Assembly (NCBI GenBank): GCA_022315425.1
Contig: JAIUPT010000039.1
Location: forward strand, 744,001 to 808,000
Reading direction: 5' to 3'
Origin: Pseudevernia furfuracea
Taxonomy: Eukaryota > Ascomycota > Lecanoromycetes > Lecanorales > Parmeliaceae
Length of the DNA stretch: 64,000 nucleotides
Shown: positions 32,812-45,931 of the stretch, in pieces
Position numbering within the stretch: position 1 is the stretch's first letter
How the letters are laid out: each line of letters begins with the position of its first letter
Notes under the pieces: generated by a model
The model's database searches: none
Seen by the model: the letters and a program-made list of their open reading frames with translations, nothing else
What the model was told of the DNA's origin: nothing
Program-made: the position numbers and the translations under genes

Positions 32812-35800
32812 TCATTTCTGTTCTTGCTTCACGGCGACGCCATTGACTTGGCCGTTGGTATGCGGTGGCTCTACCTTCACGGTAGGCTCTTGCTGAGCCG
32901 GTGGTGCGGCTGCAGATGCTGAATTTGCGATACGATCGTACATGTTCTTTATGTTGCTTCCCGGTGTCCCCGCATTGGGCCAATGATCCGCCACAAAGTT
33001 CCTGGAAAAAAAATTAGACAAGCGAGACAGCGTAGCGACCAAGAAAATGTGACTTACCAGAACTCAGCTTCATCGCCCTCAGCCGTTTCTGGATCCGAGA
33101 TTAAACCCGCCACGTGGTTTCCAATCTTGACCAACTCCTCTCTCAGAATTCTCGCCCGGGTGTGCTTGTCTCTCACACCTTCTTTGGTAGCACCTTGAAC
33201 CGCTTTCAAACTTGGCTTGACAGGACCGAAGAGCCTCCACAAAAGCTTATTGACGACAATTTTCGGTGCATTGTCATTGCTTTGACGGTGGTGATGCGGT
33301 GAGTGATTGCGACGCTCTTCGTGTTTCCGGTCACCACTTGGCTTAGGTCTAATGTCGCCTCTGGAGGCATGACCGTTTTGCTCTCCGTTAGAAATGCGCC
33401 GCTCGGTGCTGTTGCGGTTGCGATGCTTCTCTGACTCGCGGTGCCCTCTCCGAGTGGACGATGGAGCAGGTGAAGCTGATACACTCGTCCGGTTGTCCGC
33501 GATTTTAGCATACATGCCGTTTTTCTTGTTGTTTCGGTGATGGTTTTCGACCGCGCGTTTTGCAGCGAGATTGGTACCACCGCTCGTCTTTTCCTTGAGC
33601 ACCGAGAGGAGGTAGTCGGCACGCCGCACAAGATGCACTGCGCCGGGTGACTTGACACTCTTCTCTTCGCCCTTACTACGTTCCTCTTTCTTCTCGACAC
33701 GATGCTCCTCCAGGAAAAACTTATCTCCCAAAGCCAAGTCAGCGTCGTCACGGATCTGAACCCATGCACCATAGCCATGTCGAACAATCCCAACGCAAAG
33801 CATTCCGTCTTCTTTAGAGCCCCAGTCGCAGGTGTAGGTCGCTCCCTTTGATGCCTCTGGAATTCGAAAGTTCTTGGGATCCTGGGCTTTCTCAGTGACC
33901 TCCTTCAGCATTCGCATCTCGCCAGGACGTTCCACGATCGTCTCTGCGTTGATGCGCTTCACACCCTTGAAATCGAAGAGCACGGCTTTTCTATCCTTCT
34001 TGGTCAAGCTCTTACCGTGCTGGCGTTCTAAAGCGTCGATGCGGTCCTGCTCTTCCTTCATGAGCTTCGACGCCACATCAATGATCTCCTGCAGAGAAGC
34101 CTTTAAAAGACCGCGGTCTCTGGAAGTCAGTCGAGCCTCTTGGACTAGTTCGTCCCCTCGGTCGTCGATAGAGCCGAATCGTAAGTAACCACGGATTAAA
34201 TTACGAACTTCCTTCTCGCTCAGTGGGCGCTTCGGGTCTTGACCAGGTCGTTGATCGGAATCTTCTGCACCTGCTTCTATTGCTGCGAGGTCTCTTGCGC
34301 GCTTCTTCGCAGCCCGCTCTTCTCGCTCCTCATCAGCTTGCTTTCGCTTCCTGGGCGCGTTTTGCTCAATAACGTCGGCGAGATAGCGATCATCTGCCTT
34401 CTGCTTCTCTTCTGCCTTGATCTCATCAAGCTGGTCTTTGGGAATGATCTGATCCCACTCAAGGTCAATCTTGACATCTAGATACTCGAAGCTCTTGAGG
34501 AATTCTTCGCCACCGTCTGCCGCAATGCCTTCGGGCTGTTCGGTCTGATGCTCTTCGGCGTTCTCCAATACGGATTCAATGTCGAGTTCCTCGAGCTTCT
34601 TCTGATTGCCAGACTGCTGAAACATCTTTTCTCCACGGCGCTTAAGTATGCGTGAGATGTCTTCAGAAGAGTTGGGCTCTGCTATAGCTTTGCCCACACG
34701 TGCCATCCTATCGGTCAGCTCTTTCGCGTCCTTGTCCGTAACGCCACGCTGAATTGTGATAAATTCGAGCATGAGCTTGTTGCGGGCCCGCTCGAGAACC
34801 TCTTCTTCGACCGTTTCCTTTGAGACAAGTCTGTATATGCTGACCGGCTTTGTCTGCCCGATACGGTGAGCACGAGCCATCGCCTGAAGATCGGCTTGAG
34901 GATTCCAATCAGAGTCAAACAGGATCACTGTATCAGCAGTCATCAGATTGATTCCTAGACCACCTGCTCTCGTTGAAAGCAGAAAGCAGAAATCGTTGCT
35001 GTCTGGAGCATTGAAATGATCGATGGCCATTCGACGAGGTCCAGCAGCTATCGTACCGTCAAGACGCTGAAATTGATAGTTTCGGAGATGTAAGTAGTCT
35101 CCTAGAATGTCTAGCATTTTGACCATCTGGCTGAAAATCAGGACCCGGTGATTATCCTTCCTCAATTTGGCAAGCAGCTGATCTAGTAGCATCATCTTGC
35201 CGCTACTGGTAATTATACCCTTGAGTATATCTTCGCGTCGTTCACTTCCACCCAAGATTCGTTCTTCGGCACTGGGAAACATGAATGGATGGTTGCTGGC
35301 TTTCTTCAACTCCATCATTATGTTGAGTAAAGACTGCTTCTGACCCTTCGCACCCTCATTGAGCGCAGTGTAATTTCGAGTAAGAATGTTTTTGTAATAA
35401 TCCAGTTGGACATCTGACAGCTCGACTCGTATAATCTTCTCCGTCTTTTGTGGGATATCGTTCTCCACTTTATTCTTGGTGCGGCGCAGCATGTAGGGTT
35501 GGATTGCAGTAGTCATCTGACTGATCTTCTCACTGGCCTCCTTCGATGAGAGGTCCATGTTCACGTCAATGTGAATAGAATCAGGCATGAGGAAATCCAT
35601 AAGAGCGGAAAGTTCTCCAAGTGTGTTCTGCATGGGCGTACCAGTAATCAGAAGACGACTGGGTGCGTTGAATTCGAGCAATCGGGCATATAGCTGAGAC
35701 TCGCGATTCTTGAGTCGATGTGCTTCATCAACGGCCATGAATTGCCACTTGATTTGGGACAAAAATGCTGCGTCGGCGAGGATATATTCATAAGTAGTGA

Positions 35801-37830
35801 GGAGCACGTGGAACCTTGCCTTCCGAGTGTTGCCGTCGAGTAGAAGCTCGTGCTCCCGAATGATGTTACGGGCAGCTTCGTTGCCATTGTAGACCACATA
35901 ATTGATGTCGGGGGTCCAATTATCGAATGTTTCGGCCCATGAGGGCATTGTTGAAAGCGGTACTACCACTATGAAAGGCCCTTGCTGCTGTCTGGCATGC
36001 CGCAGCCAATTCAGGAACGCTACCGTTTGTACGGTTTTTCCTAGACCCATTTCGTCTGCGAGGATCACGTTGGTTGCTCTGCACCAATTGAAAGCCAAAA
36101 AGCTGAGGCCATGCATCTGAAACTCACGGAGTGTTCCATGCTTGATGTAGGATGGTTGCTCCTTTAGGCCATGAAACGCCCCTCTCGTCTTTGGATTGGA
36201 TTCTGATTTATTTGATTGCGGTAATGATTTGGCTCGATCCAGGTAGCGGTCGATCTCGTTCTGCGCGATGTCACTGACCAGGCTACCTTTCTCCCAGGTG
36301 CATGAATCGTAGTAGAGTCCCTTCCCTGTCTTGTGTCAATCTAATGTGGACATTGCTATGATCGTGCAACTTACACTTCACAAGATAGAGTATATCCCCC
36401 TCCTCGTTTTTTTTGTCAATAACACGCTCAACCTTCGTGTAATCCTTGAGAGCATCGGCATCACGTTCACGGTCAAGATGCCACTTCTCTTGCTCTTCGA
36501 GTGGGATGTTGTCCTTCTCACACTTCATGTGGATGTCCTCTTGGACTATTTTCCGAAAGTAATTTTCGAGGCGTCGTATACCGCGACAAGAGGCCAGATC
36601 GGCATTAGTCCTCCAGTCAGAATGGAAGTGAGCCTTGCCTTGCCATTTGATCTTTTGAGTGTCAGATTTGAAATGAGAGGGGACAGGCTGGACGATTGAG
36701 AATGGTGGCGCTTACATAGTATTCGAAATCATCTCTTCCAAGGTCGAGGACTTCTTTACCTGTAGGCAAGTTAGTCTTTGAACCTAGCATTACTTTATCT
36801 TATCACTGACTAGTATCCTCGCGTAGGCGATGATTGAGCACCGCATCGATTGCAGGAACATTTTCCTCCGGCTCAGCCGCCCAGTAACCCTGAGGGACCA
36901 TGTCCGCTTCATCGTCGAACGGGTCATCATCGTCTTCGTTGTAGTTTGATACTTTGGCAGCTTTCCGTGTTGAGAAGCGTACCTCATCACGGGTTGGTTG
37001 GACTGATCGACGATGGTTCTTCTTGGCTGCAGCACGACGAGATCCACCATAAGCATCAATGTCAGATTCGCTATCAGACGGTGATTGTGCCGAAGGAGTG
37101 TTCTGCTTGGATGCTGCAAGATGTAAGCAAGCATTTATTGGGCCAAAGCTAGTTTGACAGCACAAGAATAGCGTAGTAGAGATCTTACCTCGAGCGGAGG
37201 AGACATGTTTCCGTCGTTTGCGTGGCGGGCCACTTCTGATATCTGACCCAGAGTCATCGTTCTCAGAGTCGTCATCGACCTGAAAATGTTCATCATTAGG
37301 CTTATTGACGGTATATGAGAGTAGGGGCACATACGATCTGCCTTGGTAGACGAGGCCGGTCCTGGGTATATTGTTTAGCGGCATAACCGAGGGTTAGCTT
37401 TGCATTGACTTACACTTCGCCGCAAGCCGTAAAGCCTAGGGTCATTCAACATATAGTTGTCATGCTCCGGACCAGCTTTGCGTTTGCGATTACGGGGCGA
37501 ATCTTGTGATGATGAATGTTCGTCACCATTAGATCCGGCATTGCCAGTAGGTGGTGTTGCCATATCATAGTCAGGATCGTCAGAGCCAACAGCGTCCTCA
37601 TCCTGTGAAGGTTCGTCTTCTGACGCCCTCATGTGGCCATTCTCTCCATCGTCGTTTTGCTCGCTATTGGGGAATGCAGTAGGGGGATTGGGGATATCGG
37701 TCGCCTCGGAGAGATCGCTCTCGCTCTCGGGGGTCGCAGCCCGATTGGTTGCAGGCTTGGTAGAAGGAGGGGAGAGGTGTCCGTTCGAATAGGGAAGATC
37801 GGTAGTGGTTGAGGAGGTCTGCTGGTACAT
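32812..37830 (-). CDS. CHD1: CHD1 chromatin remodelling ATPase
   Basis: Eight exons: 37830-37414, 37361-37335, 37279-37189, 37113-36811, 36759-36716, 36651-36375, 36325-33058 and 33001-32812, giving about 1538 aa. An acidic Ser-rich N terminus ends in LYGLRRS. Tandem chromodomains follow, with IKWQGKAHFHSDW and, across a splice, LVKWKGLYYDSCTWE. The Snf2 ATPase has Walker A DEMGLGKTVQT, the DEAH box VDEAHRLKN, TGTPMQN and the C-terminal helicase motif RAHRIGQTKPVSIYRLV. The DNA-binding part includes CDWGSKEDGMLCVGIVRHGYGAWVQI, and a C-terminal helical domain has VNKLLWRLFGPVKPSL. In the family it spaces nucleosomes on transcribed genes. The last exon is a small polar tail. The GTCAGT donor of exon 4 is non-consensus. 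The gene is head to head with RLI1. Confidence 0.96.
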
Positions 37831-38646
37831 CACGGTGCTTGCTATAACACCAGTACATTAGCATTGCTCGGCGAGGAACGGCCACAGCGGCTTAGCGCAT
37901 TTCTGGCAGGTATGCAGATAGCAGGCGACCCAGGGAGCAGTACATGAGGCCTTGAAAACTTGACTGAGATGGAATAATCATGAAAATTGGATGAAAGAAT
38001 AGATGTTGATGATGAAGTTGATGGAAAGGTATCTGCGGGGTGGGACACAGCTGTGGCACCAGAATTTGAATTGGTGCATGTATAACGAGGAATACATATG
38101 CAGCACCCTATACAGAAGGTCTTTCAAGCAGGAATGGGATAGCTGAAGATGTTGTGTAGAGTTCGTCGAGTGTGGAGATGGGCATGTACAGCCGCAGGCC
38201 AAATTTGAGTGGTGACCCGAGCATTTGTGTGCTTGGACAGAGACAAGGAATGATGATGTACTTACAAGCCATGACTTCAAAGCCGCCTTGATGGGTCCAA
38301 AATGTGTAGAGTAGTCGTGGTTTGTTAATGGTGTCATAAACAGAGGATGGAGGTTTCGTGAGGAATATCCGACAAGCTGCAGATTAATGCCAAACAGTAA
38401 GGCTGAGAGAACACCGGCACTAAACTTAGATTACCCCGCTAAGGTAAGCCTCTGTGAAAATGCCAATATTCGGATATCTTTTTTCACGGCTCCGGCAATT
38501 GATGTATTTTTGTGTGACTGTGTGACTGTCTGTTGCTCATAATCACTCAGTCACTGGAGGCCAACACCTTGGCACCTTGGCAGAACAAAACATTTTAGGC
38601 TTATACCCTTCTGCAATCCCTCATACAAAGCTCCCCTTCCCTCACA
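37831..38646. promoter_or_regulatory. Shared promoter region of CHD1 and RLI1
   Basis: These 816 bases separate two divergent start codons. No other gene is supported. CT-rich tracts precede the RLI1 ATG. Some short minus-strand frames probably belong to the CHD1 leader. Confidence 0.5.
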
Positions 38647-40789
38647 ATGTCTGACAAGCTTACACGGTATGTGTTGGCATCTTGATTTTCTGTTGTAAGA
38701 GATTCCCGTTGACTTTTAACTGTGCTTCATAGTATTGCCATTGTCAGCAATGACAAGGTGAATCAATCCCAAAGCTTCCTATTGTCTGGCAAATGCTAAT
38801 AATTATCCTTGCAGTGCAAGCCAAAGGTATTGCAATCAAACGGCATATCCGAGGTATAAATCGTCTTGTTGACCCATTTCTTAGAAATGCCGTCAAGAAT
38901 GCAAAAAGTCCTGCCCTGTTGTACGCACCGGCAAGCTCTGTATCGAAGTTGCCCCAGAATCAAAAATTGCCTTCATCTCCGAACGTCTCTGCATAGGATG
39001 CGGCATCTGTGTCAAGAAGTGCCCCTTCAGCGCTATCAATATCATCAATCTGCCTACGAACCTTGAGTCACAAGTGACTCACCGCTACTCGGCGAATAGC
39101 TTCAAGCTACATCGGTTGCCCATGCCACGGCCAGGGCAGGTTTTAGGCTTGGTGGGAACCAACGGGATTGGAAAGAGTACAGCGTTGAAGATACTCAGTG
39201 GCAAGTTAAAGCCAAACCTGGGTCGGTACGAAGAGCCGCCAGACTGGGAAGAGATCCTGAAATACTTTCGAGGGTCTGAGCTTCAGAGTAAGTGAGCAGC
39301 TGCGTAATCTTGGACGCATGCTGAACAGGACCAAGACTACTTCACCAAAGTACTTGAAGATGACCTCAAGGCTGTTGTTAAGCCGCAGTATGTCGACCAA
39401 TTACCAAAAGCCGTCAAGGGTCCCGACAGGACAGTGGAGGCCTTGTTGAATGCACGAAACCAAATGGACAATATTCAAGAGATTATGAACGTTCTAGGTA
39501 GGCTCTTTTCCACTGTGGTAGCAGAGAAAGCTAACTCGTTTGCAGAATTGAACCAAGTGAGCGATCGAGACATCAACCTCCTGTCTGGTGGAGAGCTTCA
39601 ACGGTTCGCAATAGGAGTTGTTTGCGTCCAACAAGCGGATGTGTACGACTCCACTTGCTCGTCAATAGTTTTCATACGCTAATGTACTTCTAGCTACATG
39701 TTCGATGAACCATCCTCCTATCTCGATGTTAAGCAGCGGCTTAGCGCTGCCAGAACTATTCGCAAGCTACTACGTCCAGATGACTATGTAATTGTCGTGG
39801 AGCATGACCTGTCTGTTCTCGACTACCTCTCCGACTTCATCTGCGTTCTCTATGGCAAGCCTGCCGTATACGGCGTCGTCACCCTGCCTGCATCCGTTCG
39901 AGAAGGCATCAATATCTTCCTGGATGGCAACATTCCTACCGAAAACTTACGTTTCCGCGAGGAGGCCCTTACATTTCGTATTGCCGAGGTAGGAGACGAG
40001 TATCTAGCAGACAAAGCAATGAGCTACAGCTACCCGTCTATGGAGAAGACCCTCGGCGGCTTCCACCTGAGCATCGACGCTGGCAAGTTCACCGATTCAG
40101 AGATCATAGTCATGATGGGAGAAAACGGCACAGGAAAAACGACCTTCTGCAGAATGCTCGCAGGCGCCGAAAAGCCTGACGGCAGAAGCTCCGTACCACC
40201 AATGAACATTTCCATGAAGCCTCAAAAGATCACCCCTAAATTTACAGGCACTGTCCGCCAGCTCTTCTTCAAGAAGATCAAGGCTTCTTTTTTGAACCCT
40301 CAGTTCCAAACAGACGTCTACAAACCCCTCAAGCTCGACGACTTCATTGACCAAGAAGTACAAAACCTCTCGGGAGGTGAGTTGCAACGTGTCGCCATCG
40401 TACTCGCTCTCGGCATGCCAGCCGACATTTACCTCATCGACGAACCAAGCGCCTACCTTGACTCCGAACAGCGTATCATTGCCGCCCGCGTCATCAAGCG
40501 TTTCATTATGCACGCCAAGAAGACTGCTTTCGTTGTCGAGCACGATTTCATCATGGCAACCTATCTCGCGGACCGAGTTATCGTCTTCGACGGTCAACCT
40601 TCTGTCGACGCAAGAGCCAACACCCCGGAGAGCCTATTGACTGGCTGCAACAAGTTTCTAAAGAACCTAGACGTCACCTTCCGCCGCGACCCGAACAGCT
40701 TCCGGCCGCGAATCAACAAGTATAACAGCCAACTGGACCAAGAGCAGAAGCTGAGTGGGAAGTTCTTCTTCCTGGAAAATGAGAGTTGA
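38647..40789 (+). CDS. RLI1: RLI1/ABCE1 ribosome-recycling ATPase
   Basis: Seven exons: 38647-38666, 38733-38757, 38815-38826, 38885-39287, 39336-39497, 39546-39642 and 39694-40789, giving 604 aa, the normal family length. Three tiny exons encode MSDKLTR, IAIVSNDK and CKPK, so the iron-sulphur domain is only seen after splicing. Its cysteines (CKPK, KCRQECKKSCPVV and LCIGCGICVKKCPF) are all present. The first ATPase domain has GTNGIGKST, LSGGELQR and FDEPSSYLD; the second has GENGTGKTT, LSGGELQR and IDEPSAYLD. In the family it splits ribosomal subunits after termination and is essential. The 12-nt exon 3 is remarkably small but required. The C terminus is SQLDQEQKLSGKFFFLE. Confidence 0.97.
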
Positions 40790-41321
40790 AAAGGGCGTCC
40801 CTAGAAGCCCACCAAACTATGACGACACCCCTCCCAACGCAGGTGTTAGTGTAAAGACTTTAGGCGTTGGTGAAAGCGCTCGTAAGCACGGTGCAAGTCT
40901 GATCGATGAGGAGGCTTGTGCTGATGAGGATACCGATGAGGACGATTAACGCTGGCGACGGCGGTTTGCCTCCTGTCAATGTTACTCCAATGCTACAACG
41001 CATCTCCGACCACTCATGTGTTGAAGGAGTTTTGACGGGTCAAGTTAGGTGACTGCCGTCTACATGATGAATGTTTTACGAGATTGATACATTGGGCCGG
41101 CACTTGTACTGTGGTAGGAGAGGTCCAGGAGATTTGATTGCCCTTCTAGTGGTGAAAAGCTTGAGATGATTAGGCAAATAATGCGAAAGGCTTGAGAGGG
41201 CCTAATTACTGCCTGAATCTGCATGCGTGATGTCCCTGGTAGTGTGTTCAAGCGCTTGCCAGTAGTGTAATAGTAAGACAAGTGATGAGAACCCCCAACC
41301 AATCCAATCTCCCTCTCGAAA
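40790..41321. other. Convergent 3' flanks of RLI1 and PRP40
   Basis: No gene is supported. A frame at 40755-40949 overlaps the RLI1 end in another frame and is probably 3' untranslated sequence. Confidence 0.5.
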
Positions 41322-43717
41322 TTACTCCTCCTCAACCATCTCACCCTCCTCGCTTCCCGAATGCACCGCCGGCTCCTCCTTCACGGGCTCCGGCGTCTTC
41401 TCCCTTCTCGTACTCCTTCTCCCTTCCTCCCTCTTCACCCTCTTCCTCGTACTCTCTCCACTCGCCTCACTATCCCTCCTTCTCCTACCACCAGAACCGC
41501 TGACACCGGCTCCGTAATCTAATTCATCCCTACTGCCCCTCGGATCGCCTCGTGTACGGTATAGTCGCTCACGCTCTTCTTCTCTATCCCGTCGTTCGCG
41601 GTCGTAATGGCTTATACGCGGAGGACGACTGGAAACGCTTTCGCGCTCTCGGGAACGAGGTGGAGGGGAAAGGCCGGTGGGGCCATGTTTCTGATATTGT
41701 CGTTCGCGATCTGCCGTTGCTTTGCGACGCTCAGCTTCGTAAGCGTCGACTTCAGGAGTCCGGCTCCCACGGCGGCGGTCATGTCTATCAATTGGGGGAC
41801 CATGACGATGCGAAGAGATATGGCCATTGCGAGGATCGCGGTCGCGGTGGTCCTGAGTACGCGAGCGGTCATGTTTGTGGCCACGGCGCTCGTTTTCGAG
41901 ATCGTCTTCTTTCTCTTTGAGACGGCGGAGGACCTTATCGAAGGCTTGGCGGCGCAGATCGTCGGTTTCTAGAGCTTTAAACTCGTCAAAGTGGGAGATG
42001 TGTGGGCGAATGGAGTCCCAGTTTGTGCTAGGGGTAATTACGGGTTTGTCGAGGTGTTTTATTTTGGATCGAAGGGCATCGATGAGGCGGCGCTGTTGCC
42101 GTTCGGAGGCATGTTTGTCGTCTTCGGTGCGTCGTAAGACCTTTTCGAGTAGGCGATTGAAGATGAGATTGAGGGTATCTGGAGAGATTGTGGCGGTGCG
42201 GCGGTCTGTGGACATGACATCCAAGAAATCTTGGGCAGTGGTTTTAGGAGTGATTTCGTAGCGCTTGTCTTCGAGGACGTCGTAGACATCGTTCCGTATT
42301 GAGCGGAGGGCTCGCTCTTCTTCTTCGACCATGTCCCAGAAGAGATCTAGGGGGGTTGATCCGGGTTGACCCAGCATAGCTACGTACCTAGGATCCTCAT
42401 GGACTTGTGGGAGGATCTCCATCCATTTCGTCCCTGCCTTGATCTTCCCGGCTGCCTTGAGCTCTTGAAGCAGATCCAGATAGAGATCTCTGTTCTGACG
42501 CTCCCTCCTTTGTTTCGAGTTCTTCTCACGCTGGCGTTCGTCGTTAAAGGTACGTTCAAGAGCCTTGATGTGGTTTTCGAAAGCTGTCAAAATGTCCGAC
42601 TTGCTAAGGGTCTTGAACTTATCGTCAGCTTTGAATGTCTCATTGGACTCAATGACCTCCTGCGCTTCAGACCATCTTGTGTACGGCTCTAGATTGAGTG
42701 CCTTCAGCAACCCGACAAGCTCGTCCATGGCAGATTTCCGAGTGATAGCCTCCCGTTCGATGTTCCCCTTCTTGAGCTCGATTATGTATTCCTCAAAAAG
42801 CTGCCGTCGCTCAGTATCATCGTTTGTGGACCTGAAGATTGTCTCACCCTCAATGATTGGACGCGCCGTCTTCCATCGAGTGTAGTGCTTGATCTCTGGA
42901 TGACTCCGCAACATGGTACCGAAATCTGCGCGCAACTTGGCCAACCTCTCTTTTGCACGATCCTTCTCCTGCATCCGAACCTCGACTGCATATTTCTCGA
43001 ACGCCGCCTTGCGGTCTTTGGGATCCTTTAGGGCACGATACTGGGGGTCTTTGATGGTTGCTCGCATAGTCTGCTCCCACGTCCAGTCGGGCTGTACATT
43101 TGATCTTCGAAGGATTTTGATGAATGCGGCTTCAGCTTCCTCAAACGTCGAGTATTCTGGTTCATTTTGTGTTGTCAAAGTCGGCCCTTTTGAACCATTG
43201 AGGTCTGTCTGTCCATAGCCTATCTGTCTATCCAGCCCGGCGCGCTCACCATAATCATCTCTATCCCGCTGTTGAGGATACGAAGAAAATGAAGAGGTAC
43301 CACCAGCGACGAACTGAGGAGCTCTGAGTGACGTTAGCCTGGCCCCTCACTGTTTTGAAGGCCTACTTACGGCATTGGCAGTTTCGGAGTGGGAACGCTT
43401 TGGGCTAGGGCATCCTTGTAGACTTCTGGCATCTCCCACGAGCTCTGCTTTGATTCGGTATTGTACCAATATTTCCTCCCCCCTTCCGCAGTGTATTCTT
43501 TCCATGGCTGGTTTGCTAGAGCTCGCTGTAGGATGTCAGCTTCAAGCGCGAAAGGAGAATAAAGCCTATAGCTCACCTCAGCTGGGGTCATTAAATCTGT
43601 CGGCTTCGTCCATTGCGTCGCTTTGGTCACAGTGTTGTAGTAGTAGACACGACCCTCAGCATTGCGGGCTTCTGACCACAGGCCAAGAGGAGCCGCAACA
43701 CCGTTGGTGCCATTCAT
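41322..43717 (-). CDS. PRP40: PRP40 pre-mRNA splicing factor (WW and FF domains)
   Basis: Three exons: 43717-43577, 43525-43371 and 43323-41322, giving 765 aa. The first intron is 51 nt, in frame and free of stops, so a naive translation adds 17 residues; splicing restores LMTPAE-RALANQPWKEY. WW domain 1 is at about residues 13-43 (LWSEARNAEGRVYYYN), WW domain 2 at about 54-83 (WKEYTAEGGRKYWYN). Several FF domains follow (for example FIKILRRSNVQPDWTWEQ, LVGLLKALNLEPYTRWSEA, YLDLLQELKAAGKIKAGTKW). The end is a long Arg/Asp/Ser-rich tail and an acidic tip. In the family it is a U1 snRNP protein bridging the 5' splice site to the branch-site factors and RNA polymerase II. It is head to head with TRS65. 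Confidence 0.96.
43526..43576 (-). other. Stopless in-frame 51-nt intron in PRP40
   Basis: GTGAGC donor, GCTGAC branch, CCTACAG acceptor, 51 nt, no stop in frame. It lies exactly between the two WW domains. Confidence 0.8.
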
Positions 43718-43988
43718 GCTCGATATTTTGAGATCCTACTCTCCTGATCGAAGAGACTCTGGCAATATTGTGCCGTGAATTATATTGATGTTGATAGGAG
43801 GTGCAAAGCTGTTGAAGTCAGAAGTCAATTTCTTCTTGCCCAAATGAGGCTCTGCGGGACCTGCCGTTATAAGCATTCATCATACGTCGATTTCACTCAC
43901 AATACTCAGACCTCTATTATGATGACAATGAATTTTGAGACTCAGTTAAGCTGATCTGTCCTTGTCTAATAACAAGAATGATATCGAC
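43718..43988. promoter_or_regulatory. Short bidirectional promoter, PRP40/TRS65
   Basis: Only 271 bases separate the two divergent start codons, so the promoter elements must be shared or interleaved. Confidence 0.55.
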
Positions 43989-45931
43989 ATGTCAGGGCAG
44001 GCCAAAGACTTCATTGCAAGTTCGAAATTTGACGTCCTAGTACCCCAAGCTACAGAGCTCGAGTTCGAAGAGCTCTTTGTAAATGACGGAGGCCGCGATG
44101 GAGCTATCTCTATATCCTCCATAAAGCGGAGGTCTTTGCTGTACTTTGGTGGGTGACGTCCAGCATCATCGGAAGCTCCATCGTCTTACTTATCACTAGG
44201 AACGTGATAGATGAATCGCTACGGATCTACATTATCCTCCGAACACCATATCAGGACGAGGCAACACTCAAGTCCTATCTGAACCGGCTAGCGGTAAATT
44301 TGGACATACAAGCGCGAGGTTCCCCATTGAGATCACCTGGCGGTCATGATACACCGAGAGAGACCTCCCCATCGAGGACCGAAGACACCTTATGGTCCGG
44401 CAACATTGATACTTCGGAAGATCCTTTCATCATTGTACAGGAAGAAGAAGAAGAGCATGACTCTACCCGTACTATACTTGCCATATGGACAACAAGGGCT
44501 CTATTGAGTGAGTAACAGAGACCGCTCGAGACCCAAGTGCACGATTCTCATGTTGACTTAGGTCGGCCTAGGATAAGACTCCACTCCCCAACGGTATTTT
44601 TTAGGCTTTCAGCGACTTTGAAGTCTGACAAAGAGGGAACCTGTGAAAAGTTCAAAGATCCGGTGCTCCCAAGCGGCGTCCCAAGATCAATCAATTTACT
44701 AGAATCTTTGAAAGGTGATCCAGCACTAAACGGAGTAGAACCGAGGCTCGCAGGATCTAGATTACATGGTATCATTCCCAAGACTCATGACGGATACATC
44801 AGCGATGGGAATCTGAGGGTGGGTACGCAGATGGCTTTTCGAGGTCTACCAGCGATCTCAAGCCGAGTGCGGTATTCGAAATCTAACGGTAGAGCTGGAA
44901 GATCTTCCATCATTGCGTCTCTTGACGTTGAAACGGGAGCGTTCTTGGATGAGGACATAGCCATTACTCATGTCAATATGCAAATGTCTGAAGGCTCTGT
45001 AGAGGATATGGGAAAAGCCCTCGCTCCCCTATTGCCCCTTGCATGCAGACCAAAGGACAATCCGACTTTCTTGTTTCGCCTTACGCCAAGTGAACCAGTC
45101 CCAGATGCTTCTCAAAGCTCAGCTAAGACGGTGCTCATTACAGTCCACGCTACGGTGCTCGTTTCTGAGACGTGTCGACCTAGCATTGAAATGCGGTGGA
45201 AGACGGGGGTAGATTTCTCAACCGCCTTGAATCCTCTCTATGGTGCGCCAGGTCAGTCGATGCAAAGACAAAATAGACCAAGCAGTCTTCAGACGACGCT
45301 GTCCACAGCGGACGGAAATGGTCTGCCTGCATCCGCTCGGGAAAGAGAGGCGTCTTCGGAATCCGGGTCAAATGAACAGCGGCAGCGCGCGGGCTCTATC
45401 ACGGACTTTGGTGTATCAATATCTTTCACAGCTCCAAAATCTGTGCGCGTGGGAGAACCGTTCTCTTGGGATGTCCTGGTCTTAAACCGCTCAAGCAGAC
45501 TTCGTCAGCTAGCTTTGGTTGTCATTCCGAGGCGGAGGAAAGGGCTTTTCGGGACGCATTCATCGAAATCATCTTCTTCGTCTGTGAGGGGCCGCAAGGA
45601 TGGTGACTTTGCTAATGCTGTGATTGACGAGAATATACTATATGCTATGCAGAGGAGTACTGGACATGAGGCAACCCAGGTGATAAGTTTGAGCACTGAT
45701 ATGAGGATCGGGTAAGTCGCAAGCGGTCTTCAAAGTTTTACAGTCCTGACTTTTCACAGACCACTTAGTCCAGACTCTTGCCTTCATACAGAGCTCATAT
45801 TTTTCCCATTAGCTGTTGGCCACCTTCAGATTGAAGCCGTACGGGTCGTTGATGTGGTATTCAACGACTTTGTAGACGTTCGGGATTTGCCTGATATCGT
45901 AGCACAAGCGCAGGCTGATGGTGCTCAATGA
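43989..45931 (+). CDS. TRS65: TRS65 family TRAPP complex subunit
   Basis: Four exons: 43989-44148, 44211-44507, 44562-45711 and 45760-45931, giving 592 aa. All junctions are phase-matched GT-AG. The N terminus reads SSKFDVLVPQATELEFEELF and DESLRIYIILRTP. The C-terminal half has SISFTAPKSVRVGEPFSWDV, VLNRSSRLRQLALVVIPRRR, HTELIFFPLAVGHLQIEAVR and a final FNDFVDVRDLPDIVAQ, matching the Ig-like C-terminal part that I associate with fungal Trs65. In the family it is a fungal-specific subunit of TRAPPII, which activates Rab GTPases at the late Golgi. There is no signal peptide or membrane segment. The middle contains a polar, Ser-rich linker. Confidence 0.85.

Noticed and set aside
40755..40949. 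Frame overlapping the RLI1 stop
   Set aside because: Out of frame with RLI1 and probably 3' untranslated sequence.
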